DNA of 64,000 nt from Phytophthora colocasiae (Eukaryota; Oomycota; Peronosporomycetes; Peronosporales; Peronosporaceae): positions 1,205,001 through 1,269,000 of the forward strand of contig JAGKQI010000079.1 in NCBI GenBank assembly GCA_018806915.1. The letters run 5' to 3'. The notes under the pieces are model-generated. The model saw only the letters and a program-made list of their open reading frames with translations, was not told the DNA's origin and searched no databases. Each line of letters starts with the position of its first letter. The first letter of the stretch is position 1. Of this stretch, positions 30,001 through 40,446 are shown piece after piece. The position numbers and the translations under genes are program-made.

Positions 30001-33000
30001 GTGGACTTGGACGACACCGTGAAGGTGGCTCGAACGCTGTGTACTGTCAAGGAAGGCAAGGTCGTGGTGGAAGTGTGTAACGCATCAGAAGAGGACGTGA
30101 TCATTAAAAAGGGAACGCTTATCGCCGCGGCTACGGTAGTGCCGGCGACCGCCTTTGCTTACGAGAAGGACAATGTGGATGACCGGAACGCTTCCGCGAA
30201 GGGAACGGATTGGGTAAGTTCCGTGCTGGGAACGGTTAGTTCGCGTTCTGAACCGTCCCGAGACCCCATGCCTGCCTTGGACGAAGCGTTACGACAAGAG
30301 TTTAAGGTGGACTTTACGGGATCGAAGTTGAGCTCTGAGCAGCAAGGGCTGTTCTCTTCTCTATTGAAATCCTTCGCTGACATGTTCGTGGAAACCTCGA
30401 TGAAGCCGGGTCGAACCAACCTCCTAGAGTTATCTATAGATACGGGAGACAATGCTCCAATCAAACAGAGACCGTACCGGGTTTCTAAGGCCGAAGGTGA
30501 TGTGATGGAAGCTGAGATCCAGCAATATCTCGATTTGGGGATAATACAACCGTCCTCGAGCCCGTGGGCGAGCCCGGTGCTTATGATACGGAAGCCTGAC
30601 GGAGGGATACGCTTCTGCATTGACTACCGGAGACTGAACGCCGTTACTATTAAGGACTGCTACCCGATGCCGCTAATTGATGACATCTTGGACGTTCTGG
30701 GGAACGCTAAACTGTTCTCTACTATGGACATCGCCTCTGGGTATTGGAACGTTCCGATGGCCAAAGGAAGCGTGGAGAAAACAGCGTTCACCTGCAAGTA
30801 CGGACTGTTCGAATGGTTGGTGATGCCCTTCGGCTTATGCAACGCGGTGCCGGCTTTCGAACGACTAATGGAGAACGTGCTAGTGGACCTCAAGTGGCGA
30901 ACTTGCTTGGTGTATCTCGATGATTGTGTGGTGTTCAGCGAGGACTTTCCTACTCACTTGGTACGGTTAAAACAAGTTCTGGAACGGTTCCGAGCGGCGG
31001 GGTTTAAACTCAAGATGAAGAAATGCAAGTGGGGACGCGACCAGGTAGCGTTCCTGGGGCATATAGTAGCGCCCTCAGGGATACTGCCTAGTGGTAATGA
31101 CCTTGAAGAACCCGCACGACTTGCACACCGTTCGAGCGTTGCTAGGACTGACGAGTTATTTCCGACGGTACATTCCGGGGTACGCTGCGATCACCGCTCC
31201 CATAGAACGCTTAAAAGGAAAAGGCGTTCCGTTCGAGTGGTCAGAGGACTGTGAATCAGCGTTCCGACAATTGAAACGGAGACTGGTGGAACCCCCGATC
31301 CTAGTGTACCCGGATTTCTCGAAGCGTTTTAAATTGTACGTGGACTCCTCCACGATGGCCATTGGAGCGTGCCTAATGCAGACCGTGGACGGGCGGGAGC
31401 GTGTAGTAGCGTACGCTAGTAAATTGCTTGTCGGATCCGAGAAGAATTGGGTCAACAAGACCAACGGAACCTCTGAGATCGAGTGTTGGGGGATCGTGTG
31501 GGCCACGAGGAAGTTCCGCTGCTATTTGGATCGTCGTGAGTTCGATTTGTACACGGACCATAAAGCGTTGACTTGGGTGTTCGATGAAAAGAACCGTACC
31601 AGTAACGCTAAACTGGCACGCTGGGCGATGGAGCTCTCGCAGCTACGCTTCAAAGTATTCCATAAGCCGGGGACCGCGATGGGTCACGTGGATGGACTCT
31701 CACGGCTGCACGCCGACACCATTAACGCCGTGACAATGGCAGACCTACTGAACGACGCGCGCTCCGATGGGAACGGTTCTGAAGAAGAAAGAGAAGTTGG
31801 GAACGCTGATTCGGGAACGGTTCCGGAAGTCGGAACGGTTCCAGTCGAGGGAACGCTTCTTGCTAGAGACTCGGAAGCCACTCGAGAGAGACATGGTTCC
31901 ACTGAAGTCGGGGGGTCGCCTCGGCACTCCCACCTGAACGCTCCCGAGGAACAGCTAATGGTTTCGCCGGTGGACTTGTTTGGACTTCAGCAGGAACGCT
32001 TCGTCGAGGAGCAGAAGCGTACCCCTTGGATCATGGCAATGATCGCCTACTTGAAGGATGGTGCATTGGCCCTCGACCCGCAGTTGAGGGCGCGGACGCT
32101 TCTTATGGCGCCTAATTATGAGGTGAAGAACGGCGTGCTGATGAGAAAAGTCTACCTCAAGGCTCGAGCCGGGCCTGCTAGCTCTATCGAAGTCCCGGTT
32201 ATACCGTTACCGTTCATTTCTACCGTTCTACACCACTGCCATACCGACGTGCTTGCGGCGCACGTAGGCGTTACGAAAACGCTGGACAAGGTTAGGAAGC
32301 ATGCGTTCTGGCACGGATGGAAGAGTGACGTGGCTGAGTACGTCCGAGAGTGCACGGTGTGTGGAAGTGGAAAAGGGTACCGTCCTTGGAAGAACGGTTT
32401 GATGCAGAGGATGCCGGTCCAAGAACTGTCGGGACCGTTCTCTCTACTGGTGGTGGACGCTATTGGACCGTTGGTCACCACACCTCGTGGGAACAAGTTT
32501 ATTCTAGTGTTCGCTGACTATTTCACTCGGTGGGTGGAAGCGTTCGCTATCGGAGCTTTGGACACGGTGACGTTCGTGGAAACTATGGTGAACGAGGTCA
32601 TTTCGAGACACGGAGTCCCGGAACGGTTGTTGAGCGACCAAGGATCCAATTTTATCTCTGAGTTAGCGAGATCCTTCTACGAGACGCTTGGTATTAAGAA
32701 GTTGTTCGGGGCAGCGTACCATCCGCAGACCCAAGGACTTGTGGAACGCTTCAATGGAACGCTTATTGGAATGCTGAAAATGTTTGTGAACGAAGCACAG
32801 ACGGATTGGGATCTGTATCTGCCTCGGGTTCTGTTTGCGTACCGGACTTCTTATCATGAGTCGCTGAAGGACTCACCGTTCTTTAGCCTTTATGGCCGAG
32901 ACCCCGTGCTCCCGCTGGGCTTAGCGTTCCTGAACACGGATAACAAGTGGAAGAGTAACGAAGTCGCCGCGTACCGTCGGCGTCTTTATCTCTCTCTGAG

Positions 33001-33685
33001 GGACACGCGACGAATGGTTGAGCGACAGCTCCTGAAGGCCCAGGACAGGTATGTCCTCAGACCGGGCCGGGTGGAGACCAAGTTTGAAGTTGGGGACCCG
33101 GTGTGGGTGTACCCGTATTTTCGGGCTCGACGAGGGGAACGGACGACCAAGAAATTAGCGTTCTCTTGGCACGGTTCGTACCGTGTCGTGAGTACCGTGG
33201 GGGAGAACACTTACCGGATTGCAATCCCTTCGCACCCGAATCGCGTGGTGAGTATCAATGTGAATCGCTTGAAGCGTTTCCAGGGACGGTGGAGCAGACC
33301 GTTCCCTACGGAAGTGCCTGATGGCATCGTCAGCCAGCCGGGTGTCGACGACGAGGGCCCTCTCGAGGAAGACGACCTCCCCTCCACGAGTTATGTGGAA
33401 CGCTTGGTGATCGGGAGTGAGGAGACGGCTCGGTCGGGAGCTGACACGCCGGTAGTGGATATCCTAGCTAGGAGGGAGGAGAAGGGCGTCACGCAATACT
33501 TGGTGCTACTAGCCACCTACGAGGTCGCGTGGAGGCCTGCTGGAACGCTTCTCCCGAACTACGACGTTCTTATCAAAGCGTTCGAGAACGCTCGGCGCAA
33601 GGAGAAAGGGCTCCCCGAACTTCGTCGCAGTGCACGCTTAGCAGAGGCTAACGTCGCTGTTGATGAGGATAGCATGCTCTTCTAA
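27052..33685 (+). pseudogene. E2 pol polyprotein, frameshifted between RT and RNase H
   Basis: Same frame as gag beyond a single TGA (context CAA TGA TGG GGG CAG), so the parental element may have used stop readthrough. A 500-residue acidic N-terminal region precedes a Cys-containing stretch (CGTCQMKL), protease (IDSGAVASL, about 29,553) and reverse transcriptase (YLDDCVVF, about 30,919). After APSGI (about 31,084) the frame shifts +1 and continues from 31,091: RNase H (YVDSSTMAIGACL, with catalytic Asp), integrase zinc finger (HHCHTDVLAAHVGV, CTVCGSGKG), integrase core (VVDAIGPL, SDQGSNF, VERFNGT) and a weak chromodomain-like tail (33,385-33,600). The shift disables this copy. Confidence 0.9.
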
Positions 33686-33984
33686 AAGGAGCGTGGCTAG
33701 TCTTGCCTGGTGAAAAGTAAGTGGGGTCAAGACTTGAGAAAGGAGAGGCAAGGAACGGTTGTTGTCGGTGAAGAACTTTGGATTTGATTTACATTTACTA
33801 CGTGCACGGTTGGGGACCGTGCTTATATTTTGGGAAATTATGTGTTACGGAACGGTATGGATGGAACGCTTAGTGGATATGGAATTTACGGTTATTACGC
33901 TTAAGGTTGAGAACGCTAAGCTACCGTTCCTGAATATGAAAGAATGAAAGGGCGAACCAAAAGAAGAGGGTCCTGAGAAGTCGA
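33686..33984. other. E2 tail-to-tail spacer
   Basis: About 300 bp between the end of pol and the end of the antisense ORF. No gene seen; it contains several E2 words (GGAACGGTT, GGAACGCTT, AACGCT). Confidence 0.6.
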
Positions 33985-35892
33985 CTAGTCCCGGACCTTG
34001 GGCTTCTTGGCGGGCGGCTTCTCCTCCTCCGAGTCCGGGTCGTGGTCGCTCTGGGACACCTCATCTTCGTTGTCGCTGGCATCGCTGTCGTCGTCGTCGC
34101 TGACTTCAGACTCAGGCCTTTCGCTGGATTGGGGGGAGGCCGGTTTCTTGCCGCCGCCTGACGTCTCGCTCTTGGACTTAGATTTGGACGGCGAACTGGG
34201 TGGAGTCGCGGAGGTGCCGGATGAGTCCGCGGACGACGCGCTGCTCGACGACGGCTTCAGCTTGGAGTCACTGACCGAAGCGCTCTTCGCGTTGGAGTCG
34301 TCCTTCGAAGCGTCCTGGGTCTTGGCGTCGTTCGCAACTTGTTTTGCATCAGCTTCGGAGCTGGAAGCGTTCCCCGGAACGGTTTTAGATGGGGAGGCCA
34401 GCGTAGACTTGGACGCGGCGGGCTTGGAACTCTTGGAAGGCGTGACCGCCGTACTCACCACCAAATCTGGAACCACACTGAGGTCGTTTGACCTGGTCTT
34501 GGCCGCCTTGGGCTTGGAGGCCTTGATAAACGTGGGTACCCGCTTGCTGGCGTCGACACGTCCCGACCCGTACGCTGACGGACGGCCCTTGAACTCGAAC
34601 GGGTCGTACGAGGACTTGACTTCCTTGGGGTCGAAGGCCTTGACCACAGGTGTCTGGTAGGTGCCGTCCTGGAGTTGCTTGACGAGAACCCTGGCCAGAG
34701 CCACGATGGGGGTACACTTCCGGAGCAACGCCCACACCCCCTCCTTGTTGTGATTCGCCCATCCGGGGCGTGGCTGACGGTCGGACTGGAGATCGATCAG
34801 GACGAGAGCAAGGGCTCGATCGTCCAGGCGACTCTCGGGGCGACGGTGGTTAGGATCCAAAGCATCGGTCCACAGCAACATCTCGGTAACGCTTGAGAAC
34901 CCTCCCGTGTTCAGGCTGAACGGTACCAAAGCGTTCTTCATCTTAGTGTCGTACTCGTTCACGTCGCGGCGGCGGAGGAAAGTTAAGCTTTCAATGACCG
35001 GACCGTGGTAGCCTGGCCCTCGAGACTGATTACGTCCTGGCTGACCTCCCCACCACATCAGAATTGACGGGTCGTCGCAGTCCTCCATAAGCTCCAGGAA
35101 GTTGTAGAAGCCCCACGTCTTGATGCAAATAGAGAGGAACGTCACGCGGTGCGCCGTTGCCTCCATCTTCTGTTTACGGCGACGGGTCTGAGCGGCCTGA
35201 GTCTTGAGTGGAACGTGAAGCTGCCAATCGAAGAAGACGTGACGGTCCCGGTTCCACCATCGCCAGTGTGCCAAGTACACCTGTGGATACTCCTCGGGAT
35301 TGTACCAGAGACGAGAACCCTTCCATGGGAACGCTGACTGGAAGGCGGAACGGTTCATGTGGGCCACTCGACGATACAATTCCTCCAAGTCGTCTCGTAT
35401 CTCCTGGGGCGTCGAGTCGGCCAACGCTTCCGTAAAGTAACGGGTCTTCTGAGGCGAAGGTTGCGGCGTTGAAGGTTCACTGGAGGACCGTCCCTTTCGC
35501 TTCTTGGACGGCGTTATCTTGGAGTCCGGAGCGTTCTTAGGAGAAGACTCGGAAGACGAAGAGTTCTTGGGGCTGCTGGAAGTGAACCGTGGGTGGATTT
35601 CAGCACGCCGGCTGGCCTTCTGACGCGTGGGCTTCGGAAGAATGAGAATGGGTCCGCCGAGAGCGTCTGACGCCGCTCCACTCCGGTCGATTATCGCCTC
35701 TGCTATGTCGTCCAAGATGTCCAGCCCAGCAGAACCCTCGTTAACGCTTAGAACCTCTCGCATGTCTGACCAGAACGCTTCCTGAGCGCTGACGGTGGCC
35801 TGGTCTTCCGTATCAGAATCTTCCTCGGCGTAACGAGCCACGAGTCGCTTGAGCAGCTTGTGCTCGTCGTCCTGGAGGCGGGACTTACCCAT
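33985..35892 (-). CDS. E2 antisense accessory protein (635 residues, unknown)
   Basis: An intact frame from ATG 35,892 on the strand opposite to gag-pol. Three parts are visible: an acidic N-terminus (about 1-60); a Trp/Arg-rich, folded-looking core (about 170-400: FPWKGSRLWYNPEEYPQVY, WRWWNRDRHVFFDWQLH, ILMWWGGQPGRN); and a Ser/Lys/Asp-rich low-complexity tail ending in a basic stretch (PPAKKPKVRD) like a nuclear localisation signal. I recognise no domain. It is not obviously similar to the E3/E4 antisense proteins but has the same place and orientation. Its codons also contain the E2 words. A nuclear, nucleic-acid-related role is inference. Confidence 0.75.
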   Translation of the reverse strand: MGKSRLQDDEHKLLKRLVARYAEEDSDTEDQATVSAQEAFWSDMREVLSVNEGSAGLDILDDIAEAIIDRSGAASDALGGPILILPKPTRQKASRRAEIHPRFTSSSPKNSSSSESSPKNAPDSKITPSKKRKGRSSSEPSTPQPSPQKTRYFTEALADSTPQEIRDDLEELYRRVAHMNRSAFQSAFPWKGSRLWYNPEEYPQVYLAHWRWWNRDRHVFFDWQLHVPLKTQAAQTRRRKQKMEATAHRVTFLSICIKTWGFYNFLELMEDCDDPSILMWWGGQPGRNQSRGPGYHGPVIESLTFLRRRDVNEYDTKMKNALVPFSLNTGGFSSVTEMLLWTDALDPNHRRPESRLDDRALALVLIDLQSDRQPRPGWANHNKEGVWALLRKCTPIVALARVLVKQLQDGTYQTPVVKAFDPKEVKSSYDPFEFKGRPSAYGSGRVDASKRVPTFIKASKPKAAKTRSNDLSVVPDLVVSTAVTPSKSSKPAASKSTLASPSKTVPGNASSSEADAKQVANDAKTQDASKDDSNAKSASVSDSKLKPSSSSASSADSSGTSATPPSSPSKSKSKSETSGGGKKPASPQSSERPESEVSDDDDSDASDNEDEVSQSDHDPDSEEEKPPAKKPKVRD

Positions 35893-36144
35893 GCTGGAGG
35901 ACTGCGTGTCTTAGAGAAAGTTTCGAAATGGGGATAATTGGAGACGGTTCCCTCTGGGACCAGGCACATCCGATCTCGGAGAAAAGGAAACCCCGCCGTA
36001 CGGATGGGTTGGACTACGTTATGGCTGCTAATTGAAGTTGCCGACAACTGAAGTATTAACCCCAAGCGGCGTACCCTTGATGACACCAGATTACCGTTGC
36101 CGAACTTGACGAGTTGCTGGAGGTACTGGTGCCTATCGCTCGAT
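35893..36144. promoter_or_regulatory. Divergent intergenic region in E2 (possible two-way promoter)
   Basis: The antisense ORF starts at 35,892 (minus) and the membrane ORF at 36,145 (plus), leaving 252 bp between the two start codons. Transcription of both accessory genes probably begins here or nearby, independent of the LTR. No core promoter element was identified with certainty. Confidence 0.45.
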
Positions 36145-37362
36145 ATGGGGATCATTTCTCTTTTTGCTAAAGGAAAGCTAGATTGGCTTATTGCGCTGAT
36201 GGAAGCGTGGGCTAACTATGTGTGGACGGAGTACGCTCGAACCGAACTCTTACCTGTGTACGTCGGAACGGTTGTCGCGTGGATCGTAACGACGCCTTTG
36301 CGAGACGTAATATGGACTTTTGGCACCGAAGTTTGGAGGGTTACGAGGTTGAACGGTGGAATGTGGTTGGACTACACCTCGCGTTACCAGGAAGTGCTAT
36401 GGAACCCATCGCTTCGGCAACTGCACGGACTCGCCTATGGCTATGCGCTGTGGAGCACCTTCTTCGCGGTTCCAGTGCAAGTGCTCGACCAGAACGCTTT
36501 GGAATACGGGCGGTATGGGCGAATGCATAGGAGTTGGTGGCTAGCGTTCCAGGTGACCTTCGGGGAATACGGTCCCGACCTCATACTTGAAACTTGTGCC
36601 TCGGTGGAACGCTACTGTGTAGCGTGGAGAGAAGGTTGCACTAACGCCTGGAAGCGGGTCTACAGGGGCGTCCAGGGTCTATGTTGGGCCACGCTCCTCA
36701 CGTTGTCCCTGATAATCCACGTCCCCATGCTGTTGTTCGACATCTTAGAGTTCGTACTATGTGGAGCAGTGGGAGTTGCCATTGCGCTGGTCGCTCTTAA
36801 CGCGGCGGGTTATTACTGGGGCTGGGCGTCTCTCGGACTTCAGGCGACGAAGATCATAGGGGTAGTCGGACTAGTCACGCACGGCTGGCGTCTTGGAGAT
36901 CGTGACGGCCGGTTACGGAAAATCGCTCCTCGCGGAATCATCGAGAACGCCTTGGATAGTGTGCAGAGGAACGCTTCGGAACGCTACCAGGCCGAAGAAG
37001 ATAGTATCTTGCGTTTGAAGAAGCCCGTCGAGCGTACTCAGATGAAGAAACCGGTGAGAGAAGACGTCGACGTTTCCTCTTCGTCGGACGAAGAGCTTGG
37101 TAGAGCCCCTTTGGATTCAGATGCTTGCATGGCGGAACGCTTGAGAGGGTTGGCTGACGAGGTCCAACGAGGCGTCCTCCGAGGACGGCGGACTTCAAGT
37201 CGGGGGGAATGTCCCGTATCCGGGATTGGGAGTGCCGTTCCAGCGACGTTGGACCCCGGTCGATCAGTAGAAAGACCCAAGCCGCTACGGCGGCTGGGTG
37301 ACTCAGGCCTGAGTACCGTTCCAGTGGTACAGGATCTTCAAGGAAGTGCCTATCTGCAATGA
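36145..37362 (+). CDS. E2 membrane protein in env position
   Basis: 405 residues from ATG 36,145. An amphipathic/hydrophobic stretch lies near the start (IISLFAKGKLDWLIALMEAW). Two or three strong membrane spans lie in the middle (LCWATLLTLSLIIHVPMLLF, then FVLCGAVGVAIALVALNAAGYYW), with another hydrophobic stretch after (KIIGVVGLV). A long charged cytosolic-type tail follows (KKPVREDVDVSSSSDEE). The last 51 codons lie inside the 3' LTR. Position after pol is that of an env gene, but no fusion peptide, furin-type site or signal peptide is clear, so it is only env-like by place. It may be a membrane factor of unknown role. Confidence 0.65.
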   Translation: MGIISLFAKGKLDWLIALMEAWANYVWTEYARTELLPVYVGTVVAWIVTTPLRDVIWTFGTEVWRVTRLNGGMWLDYTSRYQEVLWNPSLRQLHGLAYGYALWSTFFAVPVQVLDQNALEYGRYGRMHRSWWLAFQVTFGEYGPDLILETCASVERYCVAWREGCTNAWKRVYRGVQGLCWATLLTLSLIIHVPMLLFDILEFVLCGAVGVAIALVALNAAGYYWGWASLGLQATKIIGVVGLVTHGWRLGDRDGRLRKIAPRGIIENALDSVQRNASERYQAEEDSILRLKKPVERTQMKKPVREDVDVSSSSDEELGRAPLDSDACMAERLRGLADEVQRGVLRGRRTSSRGECPVSGIGSAVPATLDPGRSVERPKPLRRLGDSGLSTVPVVQDLQGSAYLQ

Positions 37363-37695
37363 TGGCGCTAGGTGGCGACGTGGAGGTCCAAGTGCTGGAG
37401 ATAAGTGAGACCGAGTCCCGGGTGGAGTGGGAACTGCAAGGACGGGTGGCATGCCATGGAGGCCCGGTGAGTGCGAAAGGTGAGGTGTCACCCTCAAGGG
37501 CGTGGTACTATGCTACGCTCTTCAGTTTTTTTTTTTAATTACGAATTTCCCTAGTCAAGTGAACAAGAACAAGAATCAACGTATATTGCATTTATTCAAG
37601 GACTTACTCTTCTCTACTCTACTTCTAGACCCCACTCAGGACCGTACTCATCTAACAGCCACAGGTACCGACCCCGACGAGGGAGGTGCGTGACA
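37210..37695 (+). repeat. E2 3' LTR
   Basis: 486 bp, preceded by the purine tract CGGGGGGAA. It starts inside the membrane-protein ORF, which ends at 37,362. It is followed by GCTG and the rest of the E1 LTR. Confidence 0.93.
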
Positions 37696-37873
37696 GCTGC
37701 AACAAGAACAACTGCAAGGACGCTGCTCCCTGGACGGCCAAGGCGGCCGGCGAGAGCGCCCAAAGACTAGCATTAGAATCGATCACTTTGCAATTTACTT
37801 TGCACTACCACAGCAACCAATACACGTTGCATTTTGCAGGGAGTTCCAGCTCCCAAACTGGCAGCACGTCACA
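37696..37873 (+). repeat. E1 3' LTR, second part
   Basis: Completes the LTR begun at 9,277. It differs from the 5' LTR at one base (TTAGAATCG against TTAAAATCG) and is followed by the GTCAT duplication. Confidence 0.93.
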
Positions 37874-38035
37874 GTCATCATCACTGAACAGTTCGACTTC
37901 GCAGTGCAACTTCCGTTAAGATTTCACCGTTGGAGGTCTATGGATCGTCAACAGACAGCGTGCCGTTGGCTAGTCGACATCGAAGGAGCTCCCATTCATC
38001 AACAGCTCGGAGCTTTACTCGGAGAACACCAACTA
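37874..38035 (+). repeat. Target-site block B, right half
   Basis: Repeated in the same orientation at 43,080-43,218. It contains about 20 bp (CTGAACAGTTCGACTTCG) not present in the second copy, lost or gained between CAG repeats. No gene is recognised. Confidence 0.85.
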
Positions 38036-38294
38036 GCACATCCGTTATCGTGCTACGCTGGGTGTGACCCTGCAACGACTGATACTGAACCCCTTGATGA
38101 ATTCTTCAATGCTCTGAAAGTGAATAGCCACGACAGTCTCATAATGGCCAAGGTAACCCACCCTGCCATAGTTGAATTGGTGGCGAAAAGTATCACACAA
38201 TAACATCCAGCGGATCTAACAGACACAATACAAATTATTTGGGTTGTGTCATCACGCATCCTTCTCAATTAAATTGAGAAGGTCTCTGGTCGAG

Positions 38295-39121
38295 TCAAAA
38301 TTTTTGACTCGACCAGGTTGTGCATTCGTCAAACCAATTGCTCCAGGCATCTAAATCTTTCGACAAATCAGTTTCCTGTAGCAAAGTCAGTCACGAAAGA
38401 TTTTAGCACGATGAACTGTACGTAAGAACGAAACTCTACCTCCAAAACAAAGACAGCTTTAGGTTGTGCTTCATCTCCTTGCTGTAACTCCTTAAAGCCC
38501 AAAGCTAGCAGACATTGATGCCCACCAACATATTGCCCAAGATCGACATGAAAATTGACATTGTCCCTTGGAATATGACGGAAAGCTGCATTCTCTGGCG
38601 ACGAGCAGATATTACTCACTACAGTGAGGAGCTTCTGCAAAGATTGTTGAAACACCGTCTAACATCCAGAACAATGGTAGAAGTACCAAAACCCATACAC
38701 AGGACATACCTCACTCCCTGTGCTTTCTCGCAGCATCAATATAGCTTGTTCCAGCCCCTCTTTTCCATGTGGGATCGTTGCGTTCAAGCATTCACGCTTT
38801 TCTTCTTCCAGCTTCTTCTGACATTCCACTTCAGCGCGCTCCTTCACGTATTTCCTGAGCAGCAGCAGCTAGCGCTTCAACCCTCAACTTCTCTTTCTGC
38901 TCCCGTGCAGCTTCACGCTGTAGAGCTTCTTGTTGTTGCTGCTCCTGCTTCTTGGTCATTTCAGCGGCATGTTGAGCTTCCATCGACTCTCTTTCCTTCT
39001 GCTTTTTCTTTGCTCCAACTTGCGCCTCGAGCTCTAGCCGCAACGGCAAATCTTCTGCTACCGGTACCGATAGCTTCACGTCATCGTAGCGACGTAGCAT
39101 ATTCTGCACTTTGGCCAGCAT
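38295..39121 (-). pseudogene. PUB-domain gene, second copy
   Basis: Mirror copy of the gene at 2,227-3,053 with the same two introns and the same frame break between the coiled region (to 38,831) and the following frame (from 38,847). The donor codon before intron 1 reads GAG here and GTG in the left copy; both leave a GTATGT donor. Both copies being broken identically means neither is the source of an intact gene. Confidence 0.65.
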
Positions 39122-39318
39122 TTTGGCCAAACCGAGGTTGGTTCGTCACAGGATCTACCATCGTGCAACGTGCTCGGAATTTGTCCATCATATCGTTCAC
39201 ACTGCCATCGTGCGCCGATACAGTAGTAGCGCATTCGTGCCGACTTTATCGGAATTGCTTAACTTAATCACAAAATAAAAAATATTAGTAGTAGCTCTCA
39301 CTTTCAAAAATATTCATT

Positions 39319-40441
39319 CTCCAGAATTTGCAGGACGTTGAACCCATCGGTCAGGTTTCTGCAGGACACAATGTCCTGCAAAATCCAAATGGAAAGCAGC
39401 ACAATCAGAAATAAGCAGGCGCTCACTATAGGTCTGATTCATAAACGATTTCGACAACTTTTGCAGGACAACCGTCCAGTGATTTCTGTATACAATTTTC
39501 TATACAAGTTCAGTCCGCTATTTCACAACGTGTTGACTGGGAGGATAAGTCACGGAGATACACCGTAAGTACTCGATCGCGCAGTGTACCAGAACTCGTA
39601 CTGTAGATTCATCGCGTGGATCGTTCTCTATAAGCCGGTACTCAGACCAGTAATCGTCTACAGGCAACGGGTGTACCGCCTCATGTTGCTATATTACGTG
39701 AAATGAAGTCACTATTGGAAGTAACTCTTAAAACCGTCGAGCATATTGATGACTCACGGACTGTGACTGTGAAGGATATTATAGGCGAGCTGGAGCAACG
39801 GGCAATTGGGGCAGGTGTCGTGACATTTGACGGTCTAGATAGTGCATTGAAACGGTGTCTAGAAGCGGCAGGGGTTTCCACTTTGATTGAGAAGTTGACG
39901 AAAATCCACAGCAGAACGATCTCCACGCGGATAGCGTCTCTTCTACTCCAACATACTTCTGGGAGGCCGTTTTCGGCGAGTTCCATCGGACTTCAAAATA
40001 CCTGACTGCACAGTTGCAATGCTATGGGTCCTGTGGCAATGTGGCAACGCCAACAAAAGAACACCTCCTCTACGATTGCTTGATAGACGCGATATGCCAA
40101 ACAGAAATCAACAGAAACGACTTAGTGATGCTCGATACCTAATGCGCAAGGTAGAGGATGAAGCAAGACGTACCGGGACCTGGCGCTCTCGACAGAGCGT
40201 GGAGGAAGCCGTTGTAACCTTCGCTATGTGTGCGAAGAGCGTCGCTGTCCCCGAACTGACGGGAAGAAGCCGTAAACGCCGTCGAGGCCAGCTCACCTGG
40301 ATTACCGTCGTGGCACTGCAACGCAGAGCTCAACAACATCACTAATGTAATTGGGTGAAAGCTACTCTATATAAGAATCTCATTGGTTAAAATAACACAT
40401 TATCCATGTCCTGCAAATGTCCTGCAAATTCCGTCTAACAA
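39319..40441 (+). mobile_element. Unknown 1.12 kb element, tandem copy 1
   Basis: Inserted in the 3' end of the right CRN copy. The empty site is known from the left arm: TCATT appears once there but flanks both copies here (39,314-39,318, 40,442-40,446, 41,571-41,575), a 5-bp duplication. Both ends carry AATTTGCAGGAC in inverted orientation, and TGCAGGAC recurs several times within 150 bp of the left end and twice at the right end, like transposase-binding repeats. Its proteins match no transposase I know. The superfamily is unassigned. Confidence 0.7.
39703..40005 (+). pseudogene. Unknown ORF of tandem element, copy 1 (frameshifted)
   Basis: Identical to the copy 2 ORF for about 66 residues (MKSLLEVTLKTVEHIDD onward), then loses frame because a run has one A fewer (GACGAAAATCC here, GACGAAAAATCC in copy 2). 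No domain is recognised. Confidence 0.5.
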
Positions 40442-40446
40442 TCATT

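Larger units (their letters stand above)
9432..37695 (+). mobile_element. E2: giant Ty3/Gypsy element with accessory genes
   Basis: LTRs TGTCCC...GTGACA (9,432-9,916 and 37,210-37,695) with a 4-bp duplication GCTG. After removing E3 it is about 13.8 kb, more than twice E1. Coding plan on the plus strand: gag, TGA, pol, then an antisense ORF, then a membrane-protein ORF running into the 3' LTR. The internal DNA is packed with AACGCT and AACGGT words on both strands. LTRs differ at only a few positions, so it is young. Confidence 0.93.
3831..37873 (+). mobile_element. E1: Ty3/Gypsy chromodomain element, host of nested insertions
   Basis: Bounded by LTRs (TGTGGC...GTCACA) and a GTCAT target duplication (3,826-3,830 and 37,874-37,878). 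Without the nested elements it is about 5.8 kb. The LTRs differ at about three positions in 328 bp, so it is young. Its 3' LTR is split at 9,431/37,696 by E2. It carries one gag-pol gene with a C-terminal chromodomain, a purine tract (GCTTGGGGGGCAG) before the 3' LTR, and no conventional tRNA primer site. Confidence 0.95.

Noticed and set aside
33998..34660. 220-codon plus-strand frame overlapping the E2 antisense ORF
   Set aside because: Shadow of the low-complexity Ser/Lys tail on the minus strand.
36145..37362. True retroviral-type env gene in E2
   Set aside because: Only the position fits; no signal peptide, cleavage site or fusion peptide could be seen, so it is called a membrane protein only.
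38515..39267. 250-codon plus-strand frame opposite the PUB gene (also on the minus strand at 2,081-2,833)
   Set aside because: It is the antisense shadow of the coiled-coil/PUB gene; the sense strand has introns and a recognisable domain.
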